A stretch of 34,302 bases of DNA, from contig NW_004086981.1 in assembly GCF_000220395.1 (NCBI RefSeq), forward strand, positions 1-34,302, given 5' to 3'. Below are positions 24,079-34,302 of the stretch, one piece after another. The DNA is from Ichthyophthirius multifiliis (lineage: Eukaryota; Ciliophora; Oligohymenophorea; Hymenostomatida). Below the pieces are notes generated by a model that worked only from the letters and a program-made list of their open reading frames with translations, was not told the DNA's origin and did no database searches. The translations under genes and the position numbers were made by a program. Each line of letters starts with the position of its first letter. The stretch's first letter is position 1.

Positions 24079-26002
24079 TTTTAAGTATTATTATATATAA
24101 ACATAAATATATTAATTAAAATATATTTTAAATAATTTAAATATAAATATTAAATTATTTATATTTATACTATTTATTTTATATATTATATTAAATATCA
24201 TTTATAATATCTTTAACTTTATTATTTAAATAAAAAAAATATAATAAATTATTATTTGTTAAAATGAAATTTTTTAAATATTCGTTATTTAAAATATTAA
24301 TATAAAAATAAAAAAAATTAAATAGAAAAAATATTATATATTTAAAAATAAAATAAATAATTAAAATATATAAAAAAATTATAATTAATATTAGGGTAAA
24401 AATTATAATTAATGATTTTTTTATATTACATATACAAAATTAATTATAAATAGATATATGTATATATTAAATAAAATTAATTAATATATATATATAAAAA
24501 ATATAAAATTATATAAATATATAAATATATAAATATATACATTTATATATAAATATATATATCTATTTTAATTTATATATAATAAATAAAAAATTCTTTA
24601 TTATTTTTTATTTATTATTAATTAATTATTTTCATTTATTATATTTTTTTTATAATAAATTTAAAAGTATTTTAGACTTTTTTTTTTTTTTATTGAAATA
24701 AATTTTTATTTATTATAAAAAAATACTTATTTATAAATAATATCAATATAATATTACAATTATATTTTTTATCAAATAATAGAAATTTTAATATATTTTC
24801 TATATTATTTTTTATATTATTAAATTATTATTTTAACATATTTTTTTTTTTAATTAAAGATTTTTACACATTATAAAATAAAAATAATAATATTTAAGTT
24901 ATTAATATAATATTTTTATTATAATTTTATTCATATTTATATAAAAATTATATTTTTTTTTTTTTTTGATTTTACTAATATAATTTTTTTAAACATATTC
25001 TGGAAATCTGGATTTATCAATATTTAAATTAATTTAAAATTAAAAAATTATAAACTATTTTATTTATTTTTTTCTTTAAAATAAATTTGTTTATCTAATT
25101 TAAAATGGTGTAAATATTGGTTTTTAAAGCATAAATCTAATAATCTTTTTTATTAAAAAATATATATATTTAAATATTATAAAACATAATCATAAAATAT
25201 AATATTTAATATTATTATGTAATTAATAAATTTTAAATGATTAATAAATTATTAAAATAATTCTTATATATTATATATTTTAGAAATAAATTATAATTTG
25301 CTTATAACTAGTTTGAATATTTATTTCTAAACTAATAATATTTATAAAATATAAAATATTAATTTTTTATTTTTATTTATTTAAAATACGTATAAATTTA
25401 TTCTTAATTTTTAATAAATTATATATAAAAATATTTAATCAATTTTAAATTTTATATTATGGATATTTGTTTATATAAAAATATTTATATTTAAAGTTTT
25501 ATTATAATTTAATTTTATTATTAATATTTTTATGTTTATTTATTTTATTATTTTTCTTAAATATAAATACCTATTTTTTATTAATTCTAAATTTTATTAA
25601 AAATGTATAGATTATAATACTTAATCTAATTTTTTTATAATATTATTATTTTTTCTCTTATATACTATATTTATAAATAATAATTATAATAATTTTTATT
25701 TACAATTATTATTTATATTATATTTTTTTTATTTTATTTTAAATGTATATAGATAAAACATTTTTTCAATATTTATAATTTTTAATAAATTTTTCTTTTA
25801 ATTTATAAAAATATATTTTTACTTATAACTATTTTGAATAGTATCATAGTTTTATTAATATTATTTAATAAAAAAAATCATCAAAGAAATTATTTATTTA
25901 TATAAATTATTTTTACTAATATATAAAATATTAAATAAAATTTAAAATGAATAATGGCAATTTTTTATTTTTTTTTAAATAAATGTTTTTCTACGATTTA
26001 TT
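24079..26002. other. 1.9-kb A/T-rich spacer without coding signal
   Basis: The longest gene-free stretch, upstream of the amidotransferase-like gene and downstream of the polyQ membrane protein gene. It is nearly pure A/T, with T10-T13 runs, short TA runs (about 24480-24560) and no frame of coding-like composition. It must hold the promoter of the gene starting at 24078. Nothing else is visible. Confidence 0.6.
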
Positions 26003-26337
26003 TCAATCTTTAATTTTATTCAATTCTATATCAACCTATTACATATAATAATAATCTTCATGTGTTTGATTTTCAGGTCTCGGATAAATAAAATTAGGGC
26101 AAAAACTAGGTGGACTAAATGGAGTAATTCTTTATTTTTTAAGTTTATATCTATAAAAGACTATACTAAAGGCAAACAAAGCAGTAATAAATCCTAAAAA
26201 ATTCAAAATAAATGTAAATTTTGAAGAAGTATTTGACAATTATTTTTAAATAATAATATTTTAATTTTTTTCATCTGTTTCATTTTTTTATTATTATTAT
26301 TACTATTCTGGCATATTATTTTAAATATTTTTATCTA

Positions 26338-26412
<75 letters not shown>

Positions 26413-27008
26413 TATCTTTTTATTAATTATCTTATTATTTTTCTTATTCTTATTTATCTTATTAATTTTTTTTTTATTCTTATTTATCTTATTATTATTT
26501 TTCTTATTATTATTGCTCTTTTTATTATTATTCTTTTTATTATTCATCTTTTTATTATTGTTCATTTTATTATTGTTCATTTTATTATTGTTCATTTTAT
26601 TATTGTTCCTTTTATGATTATTTTTGTTATTCATTTTTTTCTTTTACATTTTCTTTATTTTCATTTTTTTCTGGCTGTTCTTGTTCTTTATCATTTTATT
26701 CTTCTTTTTTCTAAGTTTATTATTTTTAAGCATCTTATTATTAAGTTTATTTATTTTAATTTTCTTCCGTGTTTTTATTTACAGTTAATGTTTCATTTTT
26801 TTATTCTTCTGATTTTTATTTATATATATATAATTAATATATTTTTTTTTATATCATATAAAATATTTGTACTAGATTTATTTTATGATTCTACTTTTTC
26901 TTATTTTATTTATTCGTTAGTTTAATCTTAATTTTTTGATTACTAAATATCATTTTAAAATGACAAAATTATTAAACAAAATAAACATAATATAATTTTT
27001 CTATTCAT
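26003..27008 (-). CDS. Predicted type I membrane protein with polyglutamine-rich ectodomain (313 aa)
   Basis: ATG at 27008, intron 26872-26809 (64 nt, GT...CAG, phase 1), TGA at 26005-26003; 942 coding nt give 313 aa with no frame break. The N-terminus MNRKIILCLFCLIILSFQND is a clear signal peptide. The ectodomain is almost only Q, N, E, K and D, including four NEQQQ-type repeats and a Gln24 tract. A short linker (QKQLSNTSSKF) precedes one transmembrane helix (FILNFLGFITALFAFSIVFY) with basic residues after it (RYKLKKQR), so the orientation is outside-in. The cytoplasmic tail is Pro-rich (TPFSPPSFCPNFIYPRP) and ends in an acidic/Tyr segment (HEDYYYMQQVDIELNKIKD). The tail is unlike the ectodomain and looks conserved, possibly a sorting or binding site. 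No family is recognised. Confidence 0.75.
26339..26410 (-). repeat. (TAA)24 coding repeat, poly-Gln
   Basis: Appears on + as ATT repeats. On - , in frame with the stop at 26005, it reads as 24 consecutive TAA codons, Gln24. It merges upstream into an imperfect Q/K/D/E-rich repeat up to about 26530. Confidence 0.8.
26551..26610 (-). repeat. 15-bp tandem repeat, four units, coding NEQQQ
   Basis: Four head-to-tail 15-bp units (+ strand TTTATTATTGTTCAT, the last with one change) encode repeated Asn-Glu-Gln-Gln-Gln in the ectodomain of the membrane protein. Confidence 0.8.
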
Positions 27009-27677
27009 TTTATTTATTTTATTTCGAAATTTTATTTTATATAAATTAATTAATATTTATTTTTTAATAAAGTCAATAATACTTATAAATAAATAAAATT
27101 AACATATAAAAATATTAATTTTATATCATAATTATATTTATATATGTTTTTTATTCTATATAAATTATGATTTTATTCAAAAAAATATAAATAATCAATA
27201 AATTAAATATCTCAATGAATTTTTATATATTTTACATATTTTTTTATTATATTTTAGTTTTCAAAATTAATATTTTATTATCATTTTTAGATTTACTAAA
27301 TGTTATATTTATTAATAAATAAAAAATAAAACTATTATTATTAATAAATTTTCATATTTTAAAATAAATCTAATTATAATTATATTAAAAACAACATCAT
27401 TTGAATATCTGTCACTTAAATTATTTAATTCCTATATTTAAATAAATATATTAAACTTAGTATTATTTTTATGTTGTAATAAAAAATGTAAATAATAATT
27501 AATCAATGGAAAATATAAAATATAATATAAATTTAAAAAAATATAAAAAAAAAATCAATAGAAATATTATTTATAAAAAATAATATTTTTTATTTTCGTT
27601 ATTATATTATTTAATTTATAATTAATACATGTATTATAATATATAAATAATAAAAAATTACAATATAATTATAAAAA
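27009..27677. promoter_or_regulatory. Divergent intergenic region between the polyQ membrane protein and the TPR gene
   Basis: 669 bp between two divergent starts (27008 on -, 27678 on +). It is A/T-rich without recognisable motifs. It should contain both promoters. Confidence 0.45.
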
Positions 27678-30136
27678 ATGGAAGTAAAGTATAATTTTTC
27701 ATAATCTGAAGAAAAAAAAATCGAATAATTATATACTTAAACTTGTAAAATAGTAAATAATAAATACCAATATTATTCTAAAAAAAAATAAAGGAATCGA
27801 ATCATATGAAATTTGCAGAATTGATTCTCCTGTTAGCAGAAAAAGGATTAATCCGTAACAGTTTTGGATTAAAAACATATTTAGAAATATATTAAAAATA
27901 CGTAAACTTAGATCTTATACAAGAAAAAAAGCCAGAACCATAAATAGACATTCGCAAAAAAATATAATAAGAATAAGTCAAAGAAGCAGTAATAGGGAAA
28001 CTTACAAAATATAAATTTTAATAAATGTTATTAGAAATATCGAAATTATATTATCCAGGATATAAAAAACCTACTGAAAAATACATCTAAGAAATATTAA
28101 TAGAGGTAGTTCAATTAAATACCCGTCGAAAAAATTCCCCAGGAAAACAACAAGTTCAAAACCGTGTAATAATATATGATGAATTAGGCAAAAAATTACT
28201 AAATGAATAAACCATATAAGCCATTTTAGAATTTGAGAATGATTTAAGGCGACTCTTTACAGCTTATATGGGAGAAAACCTCGAGAAATAATAAATCATG
28301 CTAAGTTGGGAAGAAATAGATATTTTAAATAAAAAATTAAATTCTATTTGTATATTAAAGCTTCTTATGGATTCTAATATTATACCTTAAAATTTATCTA
28401 TAGATAGTTATTAAGAAATTTAAATGAGAATTTTACCTGCACATAATTAATAGGAGACTAATTTTTATTCATAAGAATAATTAAAGAAAATGTCAGAAAG
28501 AGATATTGGAAAAAAATAAATTTCCTAAAAAATTGACGGAGACCCAAAAATTAGTTATTTTGAATTTTTAATGATTTTAGGTAGAATAGCTCTAGATAGA
28601 ACACCTAAAGAATAATTAAAAAAAGGTAAAAATTAATATATATTTATTTGAAATAAATATATATAGAAAAAGATTTATATGATTGTATAAAAAAATATTT
28701 CACAAACATATTATAAATAAGAGAAAATAGCTAAGAAAATGATTGGGAATATTTAAATAAAATCAATAAAAACTCCACGACTTATTTATATAGACTTTTT
28801 TGCAAAAAAAAAGAAGATACAGAAAATAAGATTTCCTAAAAGAATAATACTACCAAAACAAATAACTAAAATGAACTTATTTAATTAGAAAAAGAAACGA
28901 ATCCAGAAAATAATAATAAAATTCAATAATTAGCTGATAAAAACTATAAATTTGGGGAAAATATAACTCCAAAATACGACCTTGATTTTATTATTAGACA
29001 AATAGATAATGAATTATAGCCTATTCCTCCATAATATATGGTAATATATGTATATATATTAAATTATTTATATATAAAAAAAAAAAGCCATAAGGATTAG
29101 ATGGTAAAAACGCAAAAGTACCCCCAAAAGTAATAGGAGAATAACCACCAAAACCTCCAGTGGATAAAAATGCAAAAAAGCCTTAAGATAAAAAAGGTTA
29201 AGAAAAAAAGAAAAAAAAAGGTGAAGAAGAGGAACGAGAAATAATATGGGCAGGTAAACCTTAACCTTTACCGAAAAAAACTTACGATTATTTCCAAGAA
29301 TTGAATGATAATTTAGAATTTAAAAATGCTTTAGAAATAAGTAAAAGAAGCGGAACTATGAGTCATATAGAACCATTACCAATAATATTAGAAGAAGTAT
29401 TATTTTAAATTTATATGAAAAAAAAAAAGAAGATATTAATAAATAAATAAAAAAGATGATATACCCAATTTAAACTCCAGCAGAACCTTAGAAATATTTA
29501 GAAGCTGCAATATTAAATTAAGCATAATCGAATTTCGAATGTGCATTAGAAGATATTAATGCTTGTTATGATATGTGGTTAAATATAGAATAAAGAAACG
29601 AACTTATTATTGCAAATGAAATTTTCTTTGATTATTTTAAAGGATCTCTTTTTTTATCCGCTGGTAGGGAAGATTTAGCTTTATCATCCTTTTATTCTTC
29701 TAAATATCCTGCAGATAAGCTTTCTTTAGACTCACCAGATAAAGCTTTACCTTATTGTGGATTAGGAACTGCATTTTATAGAATGGAAGAATATACTTTG
29801 GCACTAAGATGTTTCTTAAAAGCTAGAGAATTAAGAGAATATGCTATAGGAGGTGATAATATGGAAACTGCAACTGTTTATAATAATATAGGATGTTCTA
29901 TGATGAGACTAAATAGAAATTTAGAAGCAGCGACTTATTTTGAATTATCTTATGCAATTTTTGATTTAGAAATCGGCTAGTTTCATATCAGAACTTCCAC
30001 TGTAGCTAGAAATTATTAAAAGTGTAAAAAGTAAGGTATAAGCTATTTACCGGAATTTAAAACAATGTGGATTACATATGAATAAGATCCTTTAAAAAAA
30101 AAAAAAAGTAATAAAAAAGGTAAAACAAAAAAGTGA
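27678..30136 (+). CDS. Tetratricopeptide-repeat protein (about 776 aa)
   Basis: Exons 27678-27752, 27794-28625, 28667-29040 and 29088-30136; introns of 41, 41 and 47 nt are GT...AG and in phase. The N-terminal 300 residues are globular and helical (FAELILLLAEKGLIRNSFG; YKFQQMLLEISKLYYPGYK). Then comes a Lys/Pro linker (KVPPKVIGEQPPKPPVDK). The C-terminal third has TPR helices: CALEDINACYDMWLNIEQR, then LPYCGLGTAFYRMEEYTLAL with RCFLKARELREYAIGGDN, then ATVYNNIGCSMMRLNRNLEA with ATYFELSYAIFDLEIG. The 42-residue spacing recalls kinesin-light-chain-type TPRs. The tail is Lys-rich before TGA. One A appears missing from an A11 run (29418-29428). A scaffold role, perhaps ciliary, is likely; the ciliary part is only inference. 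Confidence 0.8.
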
Positions 30137-30619
30137 TATTTTTTATTTTTGTATTTAATATTATATTTTGACTATAAATAAATGTTTATTTTATTTTATT
30201 AAATATATTTTTAACATACGTTTTAGATTATTTTTATAAATATAAATATGTTTATTTATATAAAGTTTTTAAAAAATTAAATAATTTAATATAATTTTTA
30301 ATTATTTAAAATATAATTAGTTAATTATGTTAACAGGAAAATATATATATTATCATAAAATTTTTATTTATATTAATATTTAATAAAAAATAAAATATAA
30401 TTCTATTAATAAATATATGATCTATATATAAAAATTAATTATTATAAAATAATTTTATATAAGAAATTAAATATTATTAACTATCTTTATAAAATTAATA
30501 TGTTATGTTATAATTATTAAACTTTTTATTTTTAATTAATAAATTAAATAATTTATTATATTTTATGGAATAAAATAAATTAAATTAAAATATTGAATAT
30601 AAATATATATATAAAAATA

Positions 30620-30658
<39 letters not shown>

Positions 30659-31057
30659 TTTTATATAAACAATCATATTTTTTATATTTTATTTATAAAT
30701 AAATATTTTAATTTTTTTTTTTAAAATCATTGTTTTAACAAAATAAAAATGTATAATAATTTCTTCTAATTTATATTAATTTATTTTAAAATTAAAATTA
30801 ATTTTTAATAAATAATTAATTTAAATAAATTTTTTTAATTACTATATTCGATAAATGAAATATATCATTTATTTTATCATCATTAGCATTACTAATTTTT
30901 ATGAAATCCGGTATTTTTTTTTATCTAGAAATTTTGAATAAGAAAAATATTTTAATTAAAATCGTATATTGTTTCATAGTTTTTGCATTAATAACAATTC
31001 TTTGGTTTTTGATATTATTATATATACTCTTGTTTTTAGTTAAATATTTAATGTTTT
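30137..31057. other. Intergenic A/T-rich spacer between convergent genes
   Basis: About 0.9 kb between the TGA of the TPR gene (+) and the TGA at 31058-31060 of the next gene (-). Mostly A/T simple sequence, with a TA run at 30625-30651. A short hydrophobic open stretch on + at 30855-31158 is judged to be chance or antisense. Confidence 0.5.
30625..30651. repeat. (TA)n tract in intergenic DNA
   Basis: Uninterrupted TA units in the spacer downstream of the TPR gene. Confidence 0.8.
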
Positions 31058-32410
31058 TCAGAAATTTTAGAATTAGCATTAGAAGGATTCAGTTTATAAA
31101 ATATTTTCTACTTATGGAGCAGAAATTTCATTTATATTTTTATGATTTTCTTAATTGAATTTTTCAGGAATTACTCCAACATTAATAATATGCTCAATTT
31201 TAGAAAGACTAAATTTTATACATTTATTATTATTCATTATAATACAGACCTTAATATTATATTCTACGATCACCCGCCCATTGAATATGGAATTTAAATG
31301 TATGGTCCTATAAATTAGGAGTTTATATTTTGCAGGAGGCGATTTAATATATATATCAAGAGGATTTACAGGTTTAGATGCTGCAATAGTACTTGAGAAT
31401 GGAAAAGTATAAGGCGCTATAATACCTTGCAATATATAAACTACTCTAAAACTAGAATAAAAAATACTCATTAACTCCATATATTAAAAATTTATATGTA
31501 TAACTTTTTTTCTTAATAAATTTTTATTTAGAATTATATATATTTATTAAAAATATATCATTTTTATTTTATTTTTTTTATAAAAAAATATTTAAAATTT
31601 CTTTATTTTAATATTAATCATCCCATTAAGAATCCAATTTTTTAGAAAAAAATTAGTGAAGGCATAATTTACTTTTTTGTCATATATTTTTTAATTTTAT
31701 ATAAAACTAAATAAAAAAAAAGTCAGAAATCAATTAAAAAAAAATAAAATGCTAAAAAGCAACATTTGATATGCTTAATTGCACTTTAAGAGGATTTGTT
31801 CTTTTATCGTTTATATAAATGGAAGATCTACTCTTGCATCAAATGAATAAGTTACAGTAGTTTTTACATCTACTAATTTATCGGCTTCAATACCAAGAAT
31901 AGTATGAATGCTTTTGTAAAACTTTTTTGAGAAAATGCTTTTTGTTTTGGGATTTAATTGCAGTTGAGTTTTTGCATATTCTTTATAAAATTAATAAAAA
32001 ATATTTAAATGTGTTTTTGTTAATTTATTTAATATTAGTTTTAAATATAAATACATTAAAAAAAAATGTTATTTATAATTTAAAAATTTATAAAAAATAG
32101 TTTTTTTTTTTTTTAAAAAAAAAAGAAACTTTACAGTAGTTATAATTATTTCAGGATATGACTTTGTAACTGTATGTGAGAATTTTCGATTATTGGAATT
32201 GAATCAGGAACTTTTTTTTTCTTTCTTCTTTTGTCATGATAAAAATAAACTTCTTAATTAATAAATATATGATATACTTGATGCTTTCGGTTATCATAGG
32301 ATTTTAATGAATATGGGGAGTTATTGATATAGACTTATTTTCTAAAAATTAAATTAATCCATATATTAACCAAAATAGTCATAATGGTGGTGCTTTCTAT
32401 GAAAATCATT
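31058..32410 (-). CDS. Multi-exon protein with arrestin-fold-like segment; exon structure unresolved
   Basis: Several - strand segments have clear coding composition but join only through introns or indels I cannot fix. Going 5' to 3': about 32400-32165 (SPYSLKSYDNRKHQVYH; HDKRRKKKKVPDSIPIIENS), about 31978-31730 (KTQLQLNPKTKSIFSKKF; ILGIEADKLVDVKTT; TYSFDARVDLPFIQT), about 31665-31600, and 31452-31058. The last begins after TTATTCTAG and reads LQGIIAPYTFPFSSTIAASK, GRVIVEYNIKVCI, IKFSLSKIEHIINVGVIPE, then a Q/N/E tail ending QCQFQNF and TGA (31060-31058). 'G...FPFSS.I', 'I.VEYNIKV' and 'IINVGVIPE' resemble strands of arrestin or arrestin-domain proteins, cytoplasmic membrane-traffic adaptors. 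An A9 run (32212-32220) may carry an indel. The coding call is moderate, the family call weak, and the start unknown. Confidence 0.45.
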
Positions 32411-32506
32411 ATTTATTAGGAAAACAAATTATATTCATCATTGGAACAGCATCTTGATCATTTTTTACATATTATAATTTTATATGTTATTGATAAAATT
32501 ATTGGT

Positions 32507-32739
32507 ATGTAAGTTACTGCTTAAATAGAAGAAGAAGAACTTGATATGAGAGTATTTTAATCAACTAATAATGTTTTGAAGAAGATAAAGAAGAAGCTAA
32601 AATTGAATAATATTTGTAAATTAAATAATAATAACAAGACGCTAAAATTAAAATGGAGGCTTAGAAATAAATAAATGAAGAAAATTTTAATAACACATAT
32701 TATAAATTCCCTTCAAATAATTATATTAAGTATAATTGA
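32507..32739 (+). CDS. 3' part of a small Gln/Glu-rich protein, unresolved
   Basis: From ATG at 32507 the frame reads MQVTAQIEEEELDMRVFQST. After a one-base shift near 32560-32575 it continues FEEDKEEAKIEQYLQIK, then QDAKIKMEAQKQINEENF and FPSNNYIKYN, ending at TGA 32737-32739. The composition is typical of coding sequence here, with TAA as Gln. Upstream + strand text (VIDIDLFSKNQINPYINQNS at about 32320-32380, and NKLYSSLEQHLDHFLHIIIL at about 32425-32485) could be earlier exons, but it overlaps the 5' end of the gene on -, so the true start is open. No family is recognised. Confidence 0.35.
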
Positions 32740-33614
32740 TGACTTAAAAATGGATATATTTAAAAACATTTATATTAGTAAATATATATATATAAAGTTT
32801 TATTTGTATTTTATTAAATTTATATATATTAAATAAAATATAGATTGATTAAAAAAATAAATATTTAATTATAGTACATATTAAATTTTTAACAAATAAG
32901 TTAATGTCAATAATAAGAGTTCATATAATTAAATAATATAAATAAAAATAATATATAAAAATTTTAACATAAATTATTATTTTATTAATTTTTATGAGTA
33001 GATGATTGATTTCTTTTTTTTTAATTTAATTTTTGGGAGTTCGATTGTATTTCAAAATAGAATGAGTATTATATATTAAATTAATAAAATTTATCTTTAT
33101 TAATTAATAATAAATACATAAATTAAATTAATTTTTTAATATCCAAAATATTATAATTTTTGATATTAATAATATTATATATTTATTTTTAAATATAATA
33201 ATATTTATATTAAATTAAGTTATTATTATTTGTCTAATTTTTTTATTATAAATCTTTAACAATAACAACAAAAAGACAAAAAAAATTGATAGATATCAGG
33301 TTTTTTTATAATTATTTAGCTTTTAATAAAAAAATTTAAATAAATAATATTTATATTATAATGAAAATATATACTATTTTTAAAATTAATAATATTTAAT
33401 TTTGATACGATTTATATTAAGATTTTATTTATATTATTTAAAATAAAATATCAACCATGAAAACAAAAGTATATATATATATATAATATAAGATATATTT
33501 ATATATGTATTTAATTTATTAAAAAATATGTAATTTTTTTAAAAATTTTATTCAAAAAAAAGTATATTTCTTTTTTTTGCAATTTATTTTAGCTGATTTA
33601 GAATTTTAAATAAA
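32740..33614. other. Intergenic A/T-rich spacer
   Basis: About 0.87 kb of A/T simple sequence with T8 and A8 runs and a short TA run near 33470. No coding-like frame on either strand. It must contain the promoter of the gene starting at 33615. Confidence 0.55.
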
Positions 33615-34302
33615 ATGACAGAAAAAAAAATGTATATAGATGAAATTTATAAATTATTAAAGAAGTTATATAAAATATATATCACTAAAATATTTATTAA
33701 ATTATCTAATCAATAAATAAATTATAAATATAATTAAAAATTTAATATTTTTAATTTTAGTATAAAAATAAAAAACAAGGTTTTTGATAGAAATGATTTA
33801 AATAAAAATATTAAAAAAAGGTAATATAAAATAATTATAAAAAAAGGAATAACAAATGATTTTAAGGTTTAGAGTCCAAAAATTAATAAAAATAAAGACG
33901 CAGTATATGCAATCTCTAAAATAATTGATAAAAACTAATAAAATTAAAAAAATATATTAAATAAAAAGTCAAAATAAATTATAGAATTATAATAATATAT
34001 ATTTCATATAATTAATATTATAAGTATAAAATAATATATTAATTATTTCTAATAAATTAAGTAAAATAAAAAAACTTTATTATAAAAAAAAAAATATAAA
34101 AAAACAAAATAAAAAAATAAGAAAATATTAAAAATATTTAAATATATAAAAAAAAAAAAAAAATAATAAATAGATATAAAAATATAATAAAAAAAAAAAA
34201 TATAAATAAATAATTCAAAAATATATAAAAAAAATATATATAAAATATAAAAATTTATATATATATAATAATATATTTATATTTATATATTAATATATTT
34301 AT
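33615..34302 (+). CDS. 5' part of an unrecognised Lys/Asn-rich protein, running off the window
   Basis: ATG at 33615 gives MTEKKMYIDEIYKLLKN. Intron 33665-33760 (96 nt, GT...TTTTAG, phase 2) leads to IKIKNKVFDRNDLNKNIKK, then GITNDFKVQSPKINKNKDAV and YAISKIIDKNQQNQKNIL. From about 33990 the sequence becomes pure A/T simple sequence with no stop, which is probably the next intron; a plausible donor is GTATAAAA near 34023. The 3' end is outside the window. Acidic and basic residues and KDAVYAISKIIDK suggest a real exon, but no family can be named. Confidence 0.45.

Noticed and set aside
26335-26634. 99-codon Lys/Asn/Met repeat frame on the minus strand
   Set aside because: It is the alternative frame of the same repeat. 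The Gln frame is continuous with the signal peptide upstream and the transmembrane tail downstream.
26614-26925. 103-codon hydrophobic open frame on the plus strand
   Set aside because: It is antisense to the Q/E-rich ectodomain of the membrane protein on the minus strand.
30855-31158. Plus-strand reading starting MKYIIYFIIISITNF, like a signal peptide, and a hydrophobic 85-codon open frame at 30901
   Set aside because: The opposite strand gives a longer, better-composed frame (IPEKFNQENHKNINEISAPQ, ending at TGA 31058) over 31058-31452. The plus reading is hydrophobic as expected of A/T-rich non-coding or antisense sequence.
1-34302. tRNA, rRNA, CRISPR arrays, insertion sequences
   Set aside because: No G/C-richer structured segment outside coding exons, no spaced direct repeats with unique spacers, and no transposase-like protein. 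The repeats are simple-sequence tracts.
1-34302. TGA as an additional sense codon
   Set aside because: TGA occurs exactly at the expected ends of the conserved frames (after FLDW, FKIY and IKD) and inside introns, so it behaves as the stop.

Overview
The window looks like macronuclear DNA of a ciliate with the UAA/UAG = Gln code, in which only TGA stops translation. Conserved proteins (a protein kinase A catalytic subunit, a four-domain calcium channel) read correctly only if in-frame TAA and TAG are glutamine, and every well-supported gene ends at TGA. Base composition is extremely A+T-rich, introns are short GT...AG, and intergenic DNA is almost pure A/T. An oligohymenophorean such as Ichthyophthirius would fit; the species is an inference.

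Layout: (1) 60-629 (+), 3' end of a PKA catalytic subunit gene. (2) 1991-4182 (-), an N/Q/K-rich protein of about 639 aa with a CTFxPxI-type motif. (3) 4670-6883 (+), a TPR-like protein. (4) 7534-11970 (+), a 1450-aa coiled-coil protein with a conserved C-terminal block and a canonical EF-hand. (5) 12237-21435 (+), a four-domain voltage-gated calcium channel (about 2684 aa, EEEE selectivity filter) with at least 11 introns. (6) 21640-24078 (-), a multi-exon gene for a divergent class I glutamine-amidotransferase-like protein. (7) 26003-27008 (-), a secretory-pathway membrane protein with a signal peptide, a polyglutamine-rich ectodomain and one transmembrane helix. (8) 27678-30136 (+), a TPR protein of about 776 aa. 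(9) about 31058-32410 (-), a multi-exon gene with arrestin-fold-like sequence, exon structure unresolved. (10) about 32507-32739 (+), the 3' end of a small Q/E-rich protein. (11) 33615 to the window end (+), the 5' part of an unrecognised gene.

No tRNA, rRNA, CRISPR or transposon was found. Spacers hold A/T simple sequence and (TA)n tracts. The genes are individually spaced eukaryotic units, not operons. The channel, the EF-hand protein and PKA all belong to Ca2+/cAMP signalling, which controls ciliary beating in ciliates, but a functional link between these neighbours is only inference.

Points worth attention: two frame-supported 20-nt micro-introns in the channel gene; an intron made only of a T12 tract followed by an A23 tract; the largest introns all carrying (TA)n; AAT trinucleotide repeats coding poly-Asn in one frame and poly-Gln in another; and several one-base frame breaks at A/T homopolymers inside conserved coding sequence, most easily explained as assembly indels.
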